DNA from: an uncultured Clostridia bacterium
GTDB lineage: Bacteria > Bacillota > Clostridia > Oscillospirales > Ruminococcaceae
Direction of reading: 5' to 3'
Length of the DNA stretch: 5,149 nt
Assembly (NCBI GenBank): GCA_947381875.1
Contig: CANCXY010000240.1
Coordinates: 1 to 5,149 of the forward strand
The number at the start of each line of letters is the position of its first letter. The first letter of the stretch is position 1. Both the position numbers and the translations under genes were made by a program. Under the pieces are notes generated by a model. That model made no database searches. It was given only the letters and a program-made list of their open reading frames with translations, and was not told the DNA's origin. Below are positions 4,357 to 5,149 of this stretch, piece by piece.

Positions 4357-4743
4357 TTGGGTGGAACGCTGAATGGCGGCGGCGCGCTGTATATGCAGAT
4401 CGCCGCTCTGCTGGAGGACCAGATCCTGCGCGGCATCCTGCCGGAGGACGAGCAGGCGCCCAGCACGAACGAGCTTTCCCGCCAGCTTTGCATCAATCCG
4501 GCCACGGCGGCCAAGGGGCTGAATATGCTGGTGGAGGAAGGGGTTCTGTATAAAAAACGGGGCCTGGGCATGTTCGTTGCGGCGGGCAGCCGGCAGCGTA
4601 TCCTCGACAGGCGCAAGGAACGGTTTTATGAAGGGTATGTCAAGCGCATGGCCGCGGAGGCGCGGTCGCTGGGCATCACACGGGAGGAACTGGCGGCGAT
4701 GATTGAGCGCGCCGCCGGGGAGGAAAAGGAGGAAACGCCATGA
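4357..4743 (+). CDS. GntR-family transcriptional regulator, YtrA type
   Basis: From TTG at 4357 the protein has 128 aa, the usual length of the YtrA subfamily (starting at 4321 it would have 140). The N-terminal winged helix-turn-helix is clear: LYMQIAALLEDQILRGILPE, then APSTNELSRQLCINPATAAKGLNMLVEEGVLYKKRGLGMFV. The APSTNELS and NPATAAKGLNMLVEEG parts are the helix-turn-helix, and the RGLGMFV end is the wing. The short helical tail (about 50 residues, KERFYEGYVKRMAAEARSLGITREEL) is the YtrA-type dimerisation region, without an FCD or UTRA effector domain. It overlaps the following ABC ATPase by ATGA, so the two are translationally coupled. YtrA regulators commonly repress their own ABC-transporter operon, with a response to cell-envelope stress in Bacillus subtilis. 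The same role is likely here, with 4306-4325 as operator. Confidence 0.92.
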   Translation: MGGTLNGGGALYMQIAALLEDQILRGILPEDEQAPSTNELSRQLCINPATAAKGLNMLVEEGVLYKKRGLGMFVAAGSRQRILDRRKERFYEGYVKRMAAEARSLGITREELAAMIERAAGEEKEETP

Positions 4744-5102
4744 CGGGCGGGGTATTGCAGGCGACGGATGTCGTCAAGAGCTATAACAAAAAAGAGGTGC
4801 TGCACGGCATCACGCTCAGCATTGAGCCGGGCAAAATTTATGGCCTTTTGGGCCGCAATGGCGCGGGCAAGACCACGCTGCTGAGCATCCTCACCGCGCA
4901 GAATACGCACGATTCCGGCACAGTGACCTATAAAGGCGAGCGCGTCTGGGAGAATCAGGCCGCGCTGGACGATATCTGCTTTTCGCGGGAGCTTTCGCCG
5001 ATGCTGCTGTTCGGTCAGAACACCATGAAGGTAAAGGAGTACCTGCGCGCCGCGTCGCTGTACTATCCCCATTGGGACAAGGACTACGCGGACCGCCTGA
5101 TC
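4740..5102 (+). CDS. ABC transporter ATP-binding protein, 3' truncated by contig end
   Basis: Only the first 121 residues are genomic. The A-loop region holds Y15, Walker A is GRNGAGKTT (38-46), and the Q-loop position shows Glu (ICFSRE, 79-84). A conserved-looking segment LLFGQNTMKVKEYLRAA follows. The signature motif, Walker B, D-loop and H-loop would lie beyond the end. It begins with ATG overlapping the TGA of the GntR gene, so both lie in one operon. A membrane-spanning permease would be expected next, outside the window. The likely role is ATP hydrolysis for a YtrB-type exporter or a related drug/peptide efflux system; the substrate is unknown. An open frame continues to 5149, but residues after I121 are translated from adapter sequence and must be ignored. 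Confidence 0.93.
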
Positions 5103-5149
5103 AGATCGGAAGAGCGTCGTGTAGGGAAAGAGTGTTGCGAGACGTGGGG
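5103..5149 (+). other. Illumina adapter read-through (non-genomic)
   Basis: From 5103 the sequence is AGATCGGAAGAGCGTCGTGT and continues to 5135 as the complete 33-base reverse complement of the TruSeq universal (P5-side) adapter. The remaining 14 bases (5136-5149) fit an 8-base index followed by degraded adapter sequence and a G-run, as seen at read ends. This is contamination from library preparation and marks the true end of the contig at 5102. Confidence 0.97.

Noticed and set aside
3858..4553. 231-aa + strand frame overlapping the acidic-protein and GntR genes
   Set aside because: It reads through the intrinsic terminator at 4156-4201 and is very Arg/Pro-rich. It is a shadow of the two real genes in another frame.
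3867..4616. 249-aa open frame on the - strand
   Set aside because: It crosses a terminator, a promoter and parts of two + strand genes, and its Pro/Arg-rich composition comes from the GC-rich repeats.
4626..5072. 148-aa - strand frame
   Set aside because: It is antisense to the GntR gene end and the ABC ATPase, both of which have unmistakable motifs.

Overview
The window looks like the end of a draft contig from a moderately GC-rich member of the Clostridia (Bacillota), most likely an Oscillospiraceae/Ruminococcaceae-type gut bacterium. The reasons are strong AAGGAGG-type ribosome binding sites, consensus sigma-A promoters, a YtrA-type GntR regulator coupled to an ABC ATPase, a small XRE regulator, and a secreted protein with InlB-like and cell-wall-binding-like repeats. 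This placement is inferred from gene style, not from a marker gene. The last 47 bases are not genomic: an Illumina adapter begins at 5103.

Left part (1-354): no complete gene. The first 49 bases may be the tail of a small + strand ORF ending in NDKKK. It is followed by a hairpin and a + strand terminator-like stem-loop (96-122). A 15-bp perfect hairpin (251-285) is the terminator of the large - strand gene.

Main gene (355-2493, - strand): a 712-aa exported protein with a signal peptide, two Flg_new/InlB-B-like repeats, a Pro/Thr/Ser linker and a C-terminal segment of aromatic/Gly-rich repeats resembling cell-wall-binding repeats. It is driven by a perfect TTGACA-N17-TATAAT promoter (2709-2737, - strand) with an approximately 209-nt leader. 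Two near-identical 17-bp AGAACAAnnTGTTTTAT boxes lie in and beside that promoter. A divergent 70-aa XRE regulator (2819-3031, +) is the obvious candidate to bind them.

Middle part (3032-4201): a 375-bp intergenic region with an AT-rich palindrome and several GC-rich hairpins precedes a 232-aa, very acidic, Ala-rich protein. That protein has a hydrophobic N-terminus and six perfect-length heptads near its C-terminus. Its gene ends in two strong hairpins, the second a classical intrinsic terminator.

Right part (4278-5102): a perfect -35/-10 promoter with a 20-bp operator-like palindrome at the transcription start drives a YtrA-type GntR regulator. Its likely start is TTG at 4357, not the upstream ATG. 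It overlaps by ATGA an ABC transporter ATPase that is cut off after 121 residues by the contig end. By analogy with ytrA operons, the regulator probably represses its own operon and the ABC exporter.

No tRNA, rRNA, CRISPR array, IS element or integrase was seen. I find no convincing new multi-gene system. The most unusual items are the two operator arrangements, the acidic heptad-repeat protein with its structured leader, and the adapter artefact.
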